A stretch of DNA of 64,000 nt from Chromatiales bacterium (GCA_016789845.1 JAEUQA010000036.1:1-64000); one strand, 5' to 3'; numbered from the stretch's first letter, positions 1 through 10,600 are shown. The notes: generated by a model from the letters alone, not told the origin. A program made the numbers and translations.

Positions 1-50
1 CGCCCTGCCGGGCGGCCGGCACTTCCGGGCGGGGCGGCAGGCGCTCCTAC
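1..50 (-). repeat. REP-like element, cut by window edge
   Basis: On the minus strand the hisI stop codon lies in GTAGGAGCGCC, the same head seen in other repeats of this window. The rest is a GC-rich imperfect inverted repeat (CGCCTGCCG near 34-43 against CGGCAGGGCG at the edge). The element probably continues outside the window. It may also act as the 3' hairpin of hisI. Confidence 0.5.
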
Positions 51-535
51 AGCTTGGTCGGGTTGGGCTGGCCCCGGTAGACGATCTCCGGGTCGAAGAC
101 CTTCTCCGTCTCCGTGAAGGTCAGCGGCAGCGGCGTGTCGCTGTCCTTCGCCGCCGTGCCCACCGGCACCTGCCGGTAGAAGCAGCTGCGGTAGCCCACG
201 TGGCAGCTGGCGCCGCCGGTGATGTCCACGCGCAGCCACACGCAGTCCTGGTCGTCGTCGATCAGCAGTTCCCGCACCTTCTGCACGAGCCCGCTGGTGG
301 CGCCCTTGTGCCACAGGGCCTGCCGGCTGCGGCTGAAGTAGTGGGCCTCGCCGGTCTCGATCGTGCGGGCGAGGGCCTCGGCGTTCATGTAGCCCACCAT
401 CAGCAGCTCGCCGCTGGTGAAGTCCGTGGTGACGGCTGCGATGAGCCCCTGGGCATCGAACTTGGGGGCGAGTTCCTGCCCTTCTTCCACCTGCTCGATG
501 GTGCGGCGCGCAGCGAAAATGCGGTTGGGATCCAT
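47..535 (-). CDS. hisI: Phosphoribosyl-AMP cyclohydrolase HisI
   Basis: Opens the purine ring of phosphoribosyl-AMP in the third step of histidine synthesis; cytoplasmic. The 162-residue product carries the family signatures: GYMNAEAL (about residue 48), HYFSRSR and WHKG (about 64-76), [12 protein letters not shown] (about 88-100) and the metal-binding segment [13 protein letters not shown] (about 105-118). There is no HisE pyrophosphohydrolase domain, so this is the single-function form. I chose the ATG at 535 (MDPNRIF); an in-frame ATG upstream would add 13 non-conserved residues and run into the cysS leader. It is divergent from cysS. The TAG stop lies inside a GTAGGAG repeat head. Confidence 0.95.
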   Translation of the reverse strand: MDPNRIFAARRTIEQVEEGQELAPKFDAQGLIAAVTTDFTSGELLMVGYMNAEALARTIETGEAHYFSRSRQALWHKGATSGLVQKVRELLIDDDQDCVWLRVDITGGASCHVGYRSCFYRQVPVGTAAKDSDTPLPLTFTETEKVFDPEIVYRGQPNPTKL

Positions 536-576
536 GGGGGCGGTATTATAGCGGCCCGTTTTCATCCGTCTCACCC

Positions 577-1950
577 ATGTCCCTGACGCTCCACAACACC
601 CGCACCCGCCAGAAGGAGGCCTTCGTCCCCCTCCGGGAGGGCGAGGTGACCATGTATGTCTGCGGGCCGACGGTCTACAGCTTTCCCCACATCGGCAATG
701 CCCGGCCCGCCGTGGTCTTCGACGTGCTGGCCCGCCTGCTGCGCACCCGCTACCGGCTCACCTACGCCCGGAACATCACGGACATCGACGACAAGATCAA
801 CAAGGCGGCCGCGGAGCAGGGCGTGCCCATCGGCGAGATCACGGACCGCTTCGAGGCCGTCTACCGGGAAGACATGGCCGCCCTGGGCGTCCAGCCGCCG
901 GACCTGGAGCCCCAGGCGACGGACCACGTGCCGGGCATCATCGACATGATCGCGCGGCTCATCGGGTCGGGCCATGCCTACGCCGCGGAGGACCACGTGC
1001 TCTTCCGGGTGCGCGCCTATGCCGACTACGGCGCCCTGTCGGGCCGGGACCGGCGCGACCTGCTGGCGGGCGCCCGCGTCGAGGTGGCGCCCTACAAGGA
1101 GGACGCCGGCGACTTCGTGCTGTGGAAACCGTCCACGCCGGACCTGCCCGGCTGGGACAGCCCGTGGGGCCGGGGCCGGCCCGGCTGGCACATCGAGTGC
1201 TCCGCCATGATCGCCCAGCATCTCGGGCCCACCATCGACATCCACGGTGGCGGCAACGACCTGATCTTTCCCCACCACGAGAACGAGCTGGCCCAGAGCA
1301 CCTGCGCCCACGGCGGCCAGCTGTTCGTGCGCTACTGGCTGCACAACGGCTTCGTCAACGTGGACCACGCCAAGATGTCCAAGTCGCTTGGCAACGTGCT
1401 CCTGGTGCGGAATCTCCTGAAGGAGGCGCCCGGCGAGGCGATCCGCCTGGCGCTCCTGTCCGCCCATTACCGCCAGCCCCTCGACTGGACCAGTGACGTG
1501 CTGCCGGAGGCCCGGCGCAAGCTCGACCGCCTGTATGGCGCGCTGCGCGACGTGCCCGCGGGCGAGGCCGGGCAGGCGGACCCGGATTTCATCGCGGCGC
1601 TGGATGACGACCTCAACACGCCGAAGGCGCTCGCCGTGCTCTTCGACCTGGCCCGCACCATCAACCGCTCGGAATCCACCGCCGAGCGCCAGGACCTGGC
1701 CGCCCGCCTGCGCGCCGGTGGCAGGCTGCTCGGCCTGCTGGGGGAGGACCCGGAGGCCTGGCTGCAGGGCGCCGAAGGCCAGGGCAGCCTCACTGCCGCG
1801 GCTGTCGAAGCGCTGCTCGCCCAGCGGCTGGCGGCCCGCCAGAGCAGGGATTTTGCCACCGCGGACCGCATCCGGGATGAGCTGGTCGCCAACCGCATCG
1901 TCATCCTGGACGGCCCGGAGGGCACGCGCTGGCGGCGCGCCGGGAACTGA
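577..1950 (+). CDS. cysS: Cysteinyl-tRNA synthetase
   Basis: Class I synthetase that charges tRNA-Cys. At 457 residues it has normal length. Visible motifs are the zinc cysteine in YVCGPTVY (Cys29), the HIGH-like HIGN (38-41), zinc ligands in HIECSAM (about Cys208) and HHENE (about 233), and KMSKS (about 266-270). The C-terminal tRNA-binding helical region follows. No clear Shine-Dalgarno precedes the ATG; a TATTAT hexamer about 30 nt upstream could be its -10. It is divergent from hisI with a 41-nt gap and is followed 2 nt later by sufE, so it probably heads that run. Confidence 0.97.
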   Translation: MSLTLHNTRTRQKEAFVPLREGEVTMYVCGPTVYSFPHIGNARPAVVFDVLARLLRTRYRLTYARNITDIDDKINKAAAEQGVPIGEITDRFEAVYREDMAALGVQPPDLEPQATDHVPGIIDMIARLIGSGHAYAAEDHVLFRVRAYADYGALSGRDRRDLLAGARVEVAPYKEDAGDFVLWKPSTPDLPGWDSPWGRGRPGWHIECSAMIAQHLGPTIDIHGGGNDLIFPHHENELAQSTCAHGGQLFVRYWLHNGFVNVDHAKMSKSLGNVLLVRNLLKEAPGEAIRLALLSAHYRQPLDWTSDVLPEARRKLDRLYGALRDVPAGEAGQADPDFIAALDDDLNTPKALAVLFDLARTINRSESTAERQDLAARLRAGGRLLGLLGEDPEAWLQGAEGQGSLTAAAVEALLAQRLAARQSRDFATADRIRDELVANRIVILDGPEGTRWRRAGN

Positions 1951-1952
1951 CC

Positions 1953-2378
1953 ATGGCCGCGTCGTCCATCGCCGAGGCGGAGCGGGAGCTGGTCGAGGAG
2001 TTCGCCCTGTTCGACAACTGGATGGACCGCTACCAGTACATCATCGACCTGGGCCGCCAGCTGCCGCCGTTCCCGGAACAGGAGAGGCTTGAGGAGCACA
2101 AGATCAAGGGCTGCCAGTCCCAGGTCTGGCTCGTCACGAAGGCCGTGGGCGGCCGCCTGGAGTTCCAGGCGATCAGCGATTCCGCCATCGTTTCCGGCCT
2201 GATCGCCATCCTGATGCGCATCTACAGCGGCCGGCCCTGCCGGGAGATCCTGGCCGCGCAGCCGGCCTTCATCGCTGCCATCGGCCTGGACCAGCACCTG
2301 AGCCCGACCCGCAGCAACGGGCTGCACGCGATGCTCGGCGCGATCCGCCACGCGGCCGCCGCCTGTGCGGGGACGTGA
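1953..2378 (+). CDS. sufE: SufE-type sulfur acceptor
   Basis: Accepts persulfide sulfur from a SufS-type cysteine desulfurase for Fe-S cluster assembly. The 141-residue protein has the SufE start ([22 protein letters not shown]) and the acceptor cysteine Cys54 in KGCQSQVW, matching the active-site loop. No sufS or sufBCD genes are nearby, so its partner is encoded elsewhere. It starts 2 nt after cysS and its TGA overlaps the GTG of yidD, implying translational coupling. Confidence 0.93.
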   Translation: MAASSIAEAERELVEEFALFDNWMDRYQYIIDLGRQLPPFPEQERLEEHKIKGCQSQVWLVTKAVGGRLEFQAISDSAIVSGLIAILMRIYSGRPCREILAAQPAFIAAIGLDQHLSPTRSNGLHAMLGAIRHAAAACAGT

Positions 2379-2647
2379 GCACCAGCCCGTCACCCGCGCG
2401 GGCCGGCCTGGCCACGCGGATCGCCGTTGGCCTGATCCGGGCCTACCAGGCGGCGCTGTCGCCCTGGCTGGGCATGAATTGCCGGTATGTCCCCACCTGC
2501 TCGGCTTATGCCATGGCTGCCGTCGAGCGCTTCGGCCTGTTGCGGGGCGGCTGGCTGGCACTGCGGCGGATCGGCCGCTGCCATCCCTGGGCTGCTGCGG
2601 GCGCCGACCCGGTGCCGAAGGATTATGTCTGGTGGGGTCGCGATTGA
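2375..2647 (+). CDS. yidD: Membrane protein insertion efficiency factor YidD
   Basis: Small, membrane-associated protein that helps YidC-dependent insertion. The 90 residues contain the family signature: an amphipathic N-terminus ([13 protein letters not shown]), then [19 protein letters not shown] and GRCHPW. It starts at a GTG overlapping the sufE stop (GTGA). This is an unusual location: yidD commonly sits between rnpA and yidC near dnaA, so here it has been relocated or duplicated. Confidence 0.9.
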   Translation: MSTSPSPARAGLATRIAVGLIRAYQAALSPWLGMNCRYVPTCSAYAMAAVERFGLLRGGWLALRRIGRCHPWAAAGADPVPKDYVWWGRD

Positions 2648-2683
2648 CCGGCACGATTCCCTGCTATATTCCGGACCATCGGG

Positions 2684-2941
2684 ATGGATAAGCGCCTGCT
2701 GGACATCGTCTGCTGCCCTGTCACCAAGCTGCCCTTGCAGCCGCTGGACAGCGAGAGGCTCATGCGCCTCAACTCGGCGATCACTTCCGGCCAGCTCCGC
2801 AACCGCTCCGCGCTGCCCCTTCCGGAAACCCTGTCCGAAGCCCTCGTCACCCGGGATGGCCGCCTCGTCTACCCCATCCGCGAGGGCATCCCCGTCCTTC
2901 TCGAAGAGGAGTCCATAGACTGGCAACAGCTCGGCCAATGA
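2684..2941 (+). CDS. Trm112-family small protein
   Basis: Homolog of the YcaR/Trm112 group, small accessory proteins; the bacterial role is not well defined. The 85 residues open with [15 protein letters not shown] and close with [17 protein letters not shown], the two conserved family blocks. Between them is a longer linker (about residues 20-58) than in the roughly 60-residue E. coli form. The usual CPxC zinc pair reads CPVT and the second pair is missing, so it probably binds no structural zinc. It lies between yidD and holA on the same strand. Confidence 0.8.
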   Translation: MDKRLLDIVCCPVTKLPLQPLDSERLMRLNSAITSGQLRNRSALPLPETLSEALVTRDGRLVYPIREGIPVLLEEESIDWQQLGQ

Positions 2942-2960
2942 TCAGGCCACTAGTCCGGGC

Positions 2961-4043
2961 ATGAAGCTGCGGCCCGACCAGCTTCTTCAGCAGATGAAGG
3001 AGCATCCGGGGCGCCCGGGCAGCGGCACGTCGCCGACGTCCCGTCCGGCTGCCAGGCTGGCCTCCGTGTACCTGATTTCCGGGGACGAGCCCCTGCTGGT
3101 CAATGAGGTCATCGACGCCCTCCGGGAGGCCGCCATCGCCAGCGGCTGCGAGGAACGGGAATCCCACGTGGTCGAGCGCTCCTTCAGCTGGAGCAATGTC
3201 ACGGCCTCCCTTCGCAACCTCTCGCTGTTTTCCACGGGCAAGCTGGTCGAGATCCGCCTGCCGACGCCGACGCCCGGCGACGAGGGCTCCCGGGCCCTGC
3301 GCCAGCTCGCCGCCCGGGACCCGGATGGCAACATCCTGGTGATCATCACGCCGGCACTGACCCGCAAGGCCGCGGACTCCGCCTGGGCGGGAGCGCTGGC
3401 CTCTGCCGGCGTCTGGGTGGAAACCCGTCCGCCGACGCTGGCGGAACTGCCCCAATGGATCGCCCGCCGTTTCCGCGCCGCCGGCCTCACCTGCGACGAG
3501 GAGGGCGTGGACCTGCTGGCAGGCCGGGTGGAGGGCAACCTGCTGGCCGCCCAGCAGGAAATCGACAAGCTGGCGCTCCTGCATCCGCCGGGCACGGCAC
3601 TCGACGTGGGCCTGATCCGCGCCGCGGTGGCCGACGGCGCCCGCTTTGATGTCTTCCAGCTGGGCGACGCAGCGCTCGCCGGCGACGTGGAGCGCGCGGT
3701 GCGGGTCCTTGGCGGCCTCCGGGAGGAGGGCACGGCCGCGGCCCTGGTGCTCTGGTCGCTGGTGCGGGAAGCCCTGGTGCTCGTCGATGCCGGCATCCGG
3801 GCGAGTCGCGATGGCTCGGCTGCCAGGGGCGTGCAGGGCGCGGGCGTCTGGCAGTCCCGGTCCGATCTCTACATCCGGGCGCTGCGCCATCACAAGCCCG
3901 GCACGCTCCGCCGGCTGCTCCGCATGGCCGGGCGCGCCGACCAGGTCGTAAAGGGCGCGAGGCCTGGCGAGCCCTGGAATGCCCTGCTCGAACTCACGCT
4001 GGCCCTGGCGGGCCGTCCGCTAAAGGGAGCCGAGCTGGCCTGA
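2961..4043 (+). CDS. holA: DNA polymerase III delta subunit
   Basis: Clamp-loader subunit that opens the beta clamp. At 360 residues it is close to the family length. It begins MKLRPDQLLQQM, carries the delta hallmark VYLISGDEPLLVNEVIDALR (about residues 36-55), continues through the AAA+-like region (SLFSTGKLVEIRLP) and ends in the collar domain. Its last base is shared with the nadD ATG, and holA-nadD-rsfS-rlmH is a widely conserved order. A short non-conserved insert (about 14-34) precedes the Walker-like region. Confidence 0.93.
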   Translation: MKLRPDQLLQQMKEHPGRPGSGTSPTSRPAARLASVYLISGDEPLLVNEVIDALREAAIASGCEERESHVVERSFSWSNVTASLRNLSLFSTGKLVEIRLPTPTPGDEGSRALRQLAARDPDGNILVIITPALTRKAADSAWAGALASAGVWVETRPPTLAELPQWIARRFRAAGLTCDEEGVDLLAGRVEGNLLAAQQEIDKLALLHPPGTALDVGLIRAAVADGARFDVFQLGDAALAGDVERAVRVLGGLREEGTAAALVLWSLVREALVLVDAGIRASRDGSAARGVQGAGVWQSRSDLYIRALRHHKPGTLRRLLRMAGRADQVVKGARPGEPWNALLELTLALAGRPLKGAELA

Positions 4044-4711
4044 TGCCGCAGCAACCCATCGGCGTTTTTGGCGGCACCTTCGATCCCGTGCACGTGGGTC
4101 ATCTGCGTACGGCCCACGAACTGATGACCGCGCTAGGGCTGGCTGAAGTCCGCTTCGTGCCCTGCCGTCTCCCGCCCCATCGTCCCCCGGCCGTGGCGCC
4201 GGAAGCGTTGCGGCTGCGCATGCTCGAGGCCGCGCTCGAGGGCCTGCCGGGCTTCCGGGTCGATGGCCGGGAACTTCGCCGACCGGGGTTGTCCTACATG
4301 GTGGACACGCTGGGGAGCCTCCGTGAGGAGGTGGGTGACCGTTCGCTGTGCCTGCTGCTGGGCCTTGATGCGTTCCTGGGCCTGCCCACGTGGCATCGCT
4401 GGCACGACATCCCGGAACTGGCCCACATCGTCGTGGCGCGCCGCCCGGGTGTGGCGAAGGCCATCGAGGGTGGGGCGGGGGAGCTGCTCAAGGCGCGTGG
4501 CACGACCAGTCCGGGTGACCTCGCCCGGGCCCCGGCGGGGCGCGTGCTCCTCCGGGACGTCACCCAGCTCGAAATTTCGTCGTCGGCGATCCGCGCCCTG
4601 GTGGCCGGCGGTGGCGACCCCCGCTTTCTCGTGCCCGACGCCGTGCTTGATTTGATCGCAAAGACCCACATCTATGCCAATCCAAGGGAGGCATTAACTA
4701 GTGCGCAGTAA
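4043..4711 (+). CDS. nadD: Nicotinate-nucleotide adenylyltransferase
   Basis: Adenylates nicotinate mononucleotide in NAD synthesis. The nucleotidyltransferase signature GVFGGTFDPVHVGHL is at residues about 7-21 and the C-terminal ISSSAIR motif at about 173-179; length 222 is normal. It starts on the last base of holA and overlaps rsfS by 11 nt, so the three genes are likely co-translated. Confidence 0.96.
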   Translation: MPQQPIGVFGGTFDPVHVGHLRTAHELMTALGLAEVRFVPCRLPPHRPPAVAPEALRLRMLEAALEGLPGFRVDGRELRRPGLSYMVDTLGSLREEVGDRSLCLLLGLDAFLGLPTWHRWHDIPELAHIVVARRPGVAKAIEGGAGELLKARGTTSPGDLARAPAGRVLLRDVTQLEISSSAIRALVAGGGDPRFLVPDAVLDLIAKTHIYANPREALTSAQ

Positions 4712-5039
4712 GCAACTGCTGGCGCTTGCGGAGCTCGCGCTGGCGGATCTCAAGGCCCGCGACATCAAGGTGCTGGACGTGCGCCAGCTGACCTCGATCG
4801 CGGACTACATGGTCGTGGCGAGCGGCACGTCGGATCGCCACGTGAAGTCCATTGCCGACCGGCTGGTGCAGCGGGCATCCGAGGCTGGTTGCAAGCCCCT
4901 GGGCGTGGAGGGGACCGGCAGCGGCGAGTGGGTCCTCGTGGACCTCGCTGACGTGATCGTGCACATCATGCAACCCAAGGCCCGGGAGTTCTACAAGCTG
5001 GAGAGCCTGTGGGACATGGGGGCCGCCGCCACCGCCTGA
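4701..5039 (+). CDS. rsfS: Ribosomal silencing factor RsfS
   Basis: Binds ribosomal protein L14 and blocks subunit joining when growth slows. The 112-residue product shows the family core: DIKVLDVRQLTSIADYMVVASG, then RHVKSIADRL and GEWVLVDLADVIVHIMQ. The start is a GTG inside the nadD 3' end. A small GC-rich inverted repeat (GCCGGCC / GGCCGGC, 5051-5069) follows the stop, before rlmH. Confidence 0.94.
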   Translation: MRSKQLLALAELALADLKARDIKVLDVRQLTSIADYMVVASGTSDRHVKSIADRLVQRASEAGCKPLGVEGTGSGEWVLVDLADVIVHIMQPKAREFYKLESLWDMGAAATA

Positions 5040-5125
5040 GCCCCGCTGCTGCCGGCCGGATTGGCCGGCGGGGTGGCGTGTATGATCCTCCGCCCCCTTC
5101 CAGCGGGGACTGGGCATAATCACGC

Positions 5126-5596
5126 ATGAAAATTCGGCTCCTGGTGATCGGTACCCGCCCGGAAGACTGGGTTCGGGATGCCGTCAACCTTTACCTGGCC
5201 CGCCTGCCGTCGCACCTGAAGCCCGAGCTCGTCGAGATCCCCCTGTCGCTCCGCTCCTCCGGCGGCGATCCCGCCATCGCCAGGGCCAAGGAAGGCCAGC
5301 GCATCCTCCAGCGCCTCAAGCCCGGCGATTTCGTGGTGACGCTGGACGAGCGGGGCCGTGGCTGGTCTTCCGTCGAGCTGGCCCGGGAGCTGGCCCGCTG
5401 GCAGAACCACCAGCCGTCGGTGGCGCTGGTCATTGGCGGTCCCGAGGGGCTCGCGGAGGAAGTGACGGCCCGCGCCAACCAGTCCTGGTCCCTGTCTGCG
5501 CTAACCTTTCCCCACGGCCTGGCCCGCGTGATCGTCGTCGAGCAGCTGTACCGGGCCTGGACGATCCTTCAGGGCCATCCTTACCACAAGGTCTGA
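5126..5596 (+). CDS. rlmH: 23S rRNA pseudouridine-1915 N3-methyltransferase RlmH
   Basis: SPOUT methyltransferase that modifies helix 69 of 23S rRNA. The 156-residue protein shows the trefoil-knot SAM-binding segment VIGGPEGLAEEV (about 103-114) and the C-terminal signature EQLYRAWTILQGHPYHK. The ATG follows TATGAT (about 5080), a possible -10. Its place after rsfS is the common gene order. Confidence 0.96.
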   Translation: MKIRLLVIGTRPEDWVRDAVNLYLARLPSHLKPELVEIPLSLRSSGGDPAIARAKEGQRILQRLKPGDFVVTLDERGRGWSSVELARELARWQNHQPSVALVIGGPEGLAEEVTARANQSWSLSALTFPHGLARVIVVEQLYRAWTILQGHPYHKV

Positions 5597-5618
5597 CCGC
5601 CAGGACGCAGTAGCCCCC

Positions 5619-6197
5619 GTGAGCACTTTCGTGTATCTCGCCTCCGCGTCGCCCAGGCGGCAGGAGCTCCTCACCCAGCTGGGCGTCCGGTTCGAGGTGT
5701 TGCCCGCTGCCGTGGACGAGGACCCGCTGCCCGGAGAGGCGGCCGCCGACCTGGTCTGTCGCCTGGCCGTGGCCAAGGCGCTGGCCGGCGTGGCAGTCCG
5801 CCCGGCGCCGGGGGTGCCCGTCGTTGCGGCCGACACGTCCGTGGCCCTTGGCGCGGAGCTGTTCGCCAAGCCGCTCGACCAGGCGGATGCCGCCCGGATC
5901 CTAGGCCGGTTGTCAGGCCGTACCCACACCGTCTTCACGGCCGTGGCCGTGGCGGACGGGCAGCGGGAGCGGGTCGAACTCAGCCGCAGCGAGGTCACGT
6001 TCCGCACGCTGGCACCCGAGGAGATCGCTGCCTACTGGCGCACCGGGGAGCCGGCCGACAAGGCCGGTGCCTATGCGATCCAGGGTCGCGGTGCGCAGTT
6101 CATCGCCGACCTCCGGGGCAGCTATTCGGGGGTCATGGGCCTGCCCCTGTTCGAGACAGCCCGGCTGCTGACCCTCTTTGGCTGCGCGCCCCTGTGA
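5619..6197 (+). CDS. maf: Maf-family nucleotide pyrophosphatase
   Basis: Hydrolyses non-canonical or modified nucleoside triphosphates (house-cleaning). The N-terminal phosphate-binding motif YLASASPRRQELL is at residues about 5-17, the catalytic Asp is in VVAADTSVAL, and KAGAYAIQG with GSYSGVMGLP near the C-terminus match the family; 192 residues. It starts at GTG and its TGA overlaps the GTG of rng. The maf-rng-yhdP order is conserved in gammaproteobacteria. Confidence 0.93.
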   Translation: MSTFVYLASASPRRQELLTQLGVRFEVLPAAVDEDPLPGEAAADLVCRLAVAKALAGVAVRPAPGVPVVAADTSVALGAELFAKPLDQADAARILGRLSGRTHTVFTAVAVADGQRERVELSRSEVTFRTLAPEEIAAYWRTGEPADKAGAYAIQGRGAQFIADLRGSYSGVMGLPLFETARLLTLFGCAPL

Positions 6198-7675
6198 CAG
6201 CGGCTGCTGTGAGCGAAGAGATCCTGATCAACCTGACGTCCCGCGAGGTGCGCGCCGCCGTCGTCGAGGGCGGCGTGCTCCGGGAGGTGCTGATCGAGCG
6301 CACGTCCCGCCGCGGGCTCACCGGCAACATCTACAAGGGCCGGGTGGCCCGGGTGCTGCCGGGCATGCAGGCCGCCTTCGTGGAGATCGGCCTGGCCCGC
6401 ACCGGGTTCCTGCACGCCTCGGACGTGCTGCCGCCGCCCGGAGCACCGCCCGCTGTTCCCGGGCTGGAGCCGGAGATCCGCGACCTGCTGCGCGAGGGTG
6501 ACACGGTTCTGGTCCAGGTGGTGAAGGACCAGCTTGGCACCAAGGGCGCCCGCCTCACGACCTTCATCACCATGCCGTCCCGGTACCTCGTCCTGCTGCC
6601 CCGGGAGGCCACGCTCGGCGTTTCCGGGCGAATCGAATCCGAGGACGAGCGCGCCCGGCTGAAGCAGCTGGTCACCGGCCTGACTGGCGACAGCCCGCGC
6701 CACGGCTATATCGTGCGGACTGCGGCCGAAGGGGTGGACGAGGCCCCGCTGCGCGCCGACGTGGAGTTCCTGCATCGCCTCTGGGAGGTCGTATGGCGGC
6801 AGGCGCAGAACGCGCCGGTGCCCTCGCTGGTCCACCAGGACCTGCCGCTGGCCATCCGCGTGCTGCGGGATCTCGTCAATCCCGGGACGGTCAAGGTGCG
6901 CATCGACGACGCGCGGGCCTGCGACGAGTTGCGGGAATTCGCGGCCAGCGTCATGCCGGAACTGGCGGGCCGCATCGAGCTCGATCCGGGCCGCCGGCCG
7001 ATCTTCGACCTCTACGGCATCGAGGACGAGATCCAGAAGGCGCTGGCGCGCAAGGTGGATCTCAAGTCCGGCGGGTACCTGGTGATCGACCAGACGGAAG
7101 CGCTGACCAGCATCGACGTGAATACGGGCGGCTACGTCGGGCACCGGAACCTGGAAGACACCATCTTCCGGACCAACCTCGAGGCGGCAGTGGCCATTGC
7201 CCGCCAGCTCCGGCTGCGCAATCTCGGCGGGATCATCATCATCGACTTCATCGACATGGTCGAGGACGGGCACCGGAAGCAGGTCCTGGAGGCGCTGAAC
7301 ACCGCCCTGGCCGGCGACACTGCGCGGCCCCAGGTTGCCGAGGTGTCGCCGCTCGGGCTGGTGCAGATGACCCGGAAAAGAACCCGGGAAAGCCTGGAAC
7401 ACCTTCTCTGCGAGCCTTGTCCAACCTGCGAGGGCAGGGGGCATATCAAGTCCCCCGAGACCGTCTGCTACGAGATCTTCCGTGAGATCCTCCGGCAGCA
7501 TGCGCAGTTCAGTTTCAAGGAGTTGGTCATTCTCGCCCACCAGGAAGTCATCGAGCTGCTGCTGGACGAGGAGTCGTCCGGCATAGCCGAACTCGAGGCG
7601 CTGACCGGCAAGTCGATCCGGCTGCAGACGGAGAGTCTGTACGCCCAGGATCAGTTCGACGTCGTGCTGGTGTAG
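6194..7675 (+). CDS. rng: Ribonuclease G
   Basis: Single-strand endoribonuclease of the RNase E/G family acting in 16S rRNA 5' maturation and mRNA turnover. The 493-residue product lacks the long RNase E scaffold tail. The S1-like domain starts at GNIYKGRVARVLPGMQAAFVEIG (about 43-65). Catalytic metal-binding Asp residues are in SIDVNTGGYVGHRN and IIIIDFIDMVEDGHRK, and the zinc-link CEPCPTCEGRGHI follows. The GTG at 6194 overlaps the maf stop; a second GTG at 6209 is possible. Confidence 0.95.
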   Translation: MTAAAVSEEILINLTSREVRAAVVEGGVLREVLIERTSRRGLTGNIYKGRVARVLPGMQAAFVEIGLARTGFLHASDVLPPPGAPPAVPGLEPEIRDLLREGDTVLVQVVKDQLGTKGARLTTFITMPSRYLVLLPREATLGVSGRIESEDERARLKQLVTGLTGDSPRHGYIVRTAAEGVDEAPLRADVEFLHRLWEVVWRQAQNAPVPSLVHQDLPLAIRVLRDLVNPGTVKVRIDDARACDELREFAASVMPELAGRIELDPGRRPIFDLYGIEDEIQKALARKVDLKSGGYLVIDQTEALTSIDVNTGGYVGHRNLEDTIFRTNLEAAVAIARQLRLRNLGGIIIIDFIDMVEDGHRKQVLEALNTALAGDTARPQVAEVSPLGLVQMTRKRTRESLEHLLCEPCPTCEGRGHIKSPETVCYEIFREILRQHAQFSFKELVILAHQEVIELLLDEESSGIAELEALTGKSIRLQTESLYAQDQFDVVLV

Positions 7676-7687
7676 GCGGCCGGCGCC

Positions 7688-10600
7688 GTGAGCGAACGCG
7701 GGATCCTCGGGCGGACCCTGGGCTGGCTGGCTGGCATCGCCGCCACCGTGCTCATCGTCCTGGCGGTGCTGGTGGGCCTGGCCCGACTTCTCCTGCCACT
7801 TGCACCCGAATACCAGGACGAAATCAGGCGCTTCGTCACGGAGGCCACCGGCTTCGACGTGCGCTTCCGGACCTTGAGCGCAAGCTGGCCCCTGCGCGGC
7901 CCGGAAGTCCGTTTCTCGGACGTGCAGGTCGCCATGCTGTCGGACCAGCGTCCGGTGTTCGATGCCCGGGAGCTCAGCGTCGGCGTCGACCTCTGGCGGC
8001 TCATCGTGGACCGGCAGCTGCAGCCCGGCCGGATCAGCGTCAGCGGCGCGAGCGTCAAGGCCGAGCGTTTGCCTACCGGCCAGTGGCTGGTCAACACCGT
8101 GTTCCTCGACGAAGTATTGCGCCGGCCGAGAAGCCAGCGACTGCCGCGCCTGGACCTGCAACTCCGGGACATCGAGCTGGTGGTGGAGGATCCATCGCGC
8201 CTGGAGCCGCGCCTGGCCCTCGGCGTCCGGCAACTGGACCTGGACCTGGGCCCCCGGCTCGTGGAGTTTGCCGCCGAGGTGGACGGGCGCGACGGCCTCG
8301 GGTCGGGCATCGAACTCGCGGGAAGGGTGCCGGCGGCCATGGTGCCCTCGGGCCGCCCCCCCGATCCGGCAAGGCCGCCGGATCCGATGGCCTGGGAGGT
8401 GCGGGCGACAGGGGCGGATCTCGATGTGGCCCGCTGGCTGCGGATGGTGGCCAACGAGCCGGTGCCCCTGGCCTCCGGGCGCGGTGACGTGGATCTGCGG
8501 GCTGCCTTCGACGGGACGGCGCCGACGGCTATCGACGTCGACCTGGAACTGGGGCCCGCGGTCTGGGACGGGGTTGCCACCGCCGACAACAATTTCAGCG
8601 GCCTGGACCTCCAGGCCACCTGGCAACGGGACGCGGGGGGCTGGGAGGCGACTCTCCGGCGCTTCACGGTGGAACGTGCTTCCCGCAGGTCACCCGTGGC
8701 GACCGGGTCTGTCGCCTACCGGGCGCCCGCCGCTGGTGCCAGTGCGTCCCTCGTCGCGTCGGGGAACGCCATCCGCCTGCAGGACCTCTGGCCGATCCTC
8801 TGGTCCGTCGCCAGCAGCGGCCTCCGGCGGGACCTCCTCCCCGAGCGGCTGGAGGGCGAGATCAGCAACTTCAGGCTCACGGCATCCCTGCCGGCGAACC
8901 AGCCGCCGGCATGGGTCGCGGAAGCCGGTTTTCGGGACCTCGGGCTCGTCATGCCGGCACCGGGCTGGGCGGTCACCGGCGTGACGGGTACCGTGCGCGC
9001 CGACCAGTCCGGGGGTCGCGTCGACCTCAGGTCCCGGGCCGGACTCCTGCGCTTCCCGCACCTGTTCCGCGCGGACATCGGCACCAGCAGCACCACCGGC
9101 CAGCTCGGCTGGAAGCGCTCCGGGCAGGGCCTGGAGGTCTTTGGCGACGACCTGCAGATCACGACCCCCGACGGGGAGAGCCGGTCACGGGTCCGGGTTG
9201 CCTTCCCGCCGGCGGCCCCCATCTTTGTCGACATCTCGGCCCGCTTCGTCGCCTCGTCGGCGCCCGCGGCACTGAATTACCTGCCGCTGGTCAAGTTCAA
9301 GCCCGGTGTGGTGCAGTGGCTCGACAGGGCCATCGTCGCCGGCTCCGTGCCGAAGGCCGAGTTGCTCTGGCAGGGCCCCCTGCGGGGCTTCCCCTACGAG
9401 GATGGCGGCGGCCGCTTTCGCGCCGAGTTCACCCTGGCCGACGCGGTGCTCGACTATGCGGATAACTGGCCCCGGCTGGAGAGCGCGACGGGCACCGTCA
9501 TCATTGATCGCGTCACGCTCACGTCGGTGGAGAACCGGGGTGCGATCGGCGGCGTTACCTTCACCGACGCCGAGATCCGCGTCCCGAACCTGATCCGTGA
9601 CGCGGAACTCGACGTGGCTGCCGCGGACCGGTTGCAGCTCGGGCAGATCCTGAGCTTCCTCCGCCAGACGCCGGTCGCCGACCTGCTGGGCCCCACGCTC
9701 GAAACGGTGACGGGCAGTGGCCCCGTGGCCACGGCCATTGACCTCAGGGTGCCCGTCGCCAGCCCGAAGGACTTCCGGCTGGCTGGCACCTTCGACCTGG
9801 ACGGTGCGCGCCTGGGACTCCGCGGGGTGGACTTCGGCCTCACTGCCCTCGATGGCGTGGTGCGCCTGGATACTGACCGGCTTGCGGCCACGCGGGTCAC
9901 GGGCCGCTTCCTGGATGAGCCGGTCACGATCGACCTGCGTGCGGCGACACCGGACGAGTCCGGCCTCACCCAGGTGGCCGACGTGCAGGGTGAGACCCCG
10001 GCCGGCAAGCTGGCTGCCGCCTTCTCGCTGCCCTACGCGGAGCAGCTCGAGGGCGCCGTCGCCTGGGAGGCGACGGTAAAAGTGCCAGCCCGCCGCGGCG
10101 GCGAGCCTGTCCGCGTCGAGATCGGGTCGGCCCTGGAGCAGCTCGTCAGCACCTTGCCGCCGCCACTGACCAAGGCGGCCGGCGATCCGGAGCCACTGCG
10201 CCTGGAGGTGCGGCTGCCGGAACGGGGCCTGCTCCAGGTGAGCGGCGCCATCGAGCGCGGCGTCAGCTGGGCGCTGCAGTTCGTGTCGGCAACGAGGGGA
10301 GGGCGGTCCGCCTGGCGCCTGGAGCGGGGCGCCCTGCGCAGTGGCCGAACCCCGGCCAGCATGCCCGCGGAGCCCGGGCTCGAGATCGGCGGGACCTTCG
10401 CCAGTCTCCGCTTCGAGGACTGGTTCCCCGGCCGGAGCCCGGGTGGCGGAGGCCAGGCGTCCGCGGAAAACCTGATCCGCGAGATCGACATCCGGGCGGA
10501 CCGCTTCGGCATCCTCGGCCGGGTGTTCCCCGAGGCACGCATCGACGCGCGGCGGACCGGGAACGAATGGCGGGTGGCGGTGCGCGGGCCCGCCGCGGAG

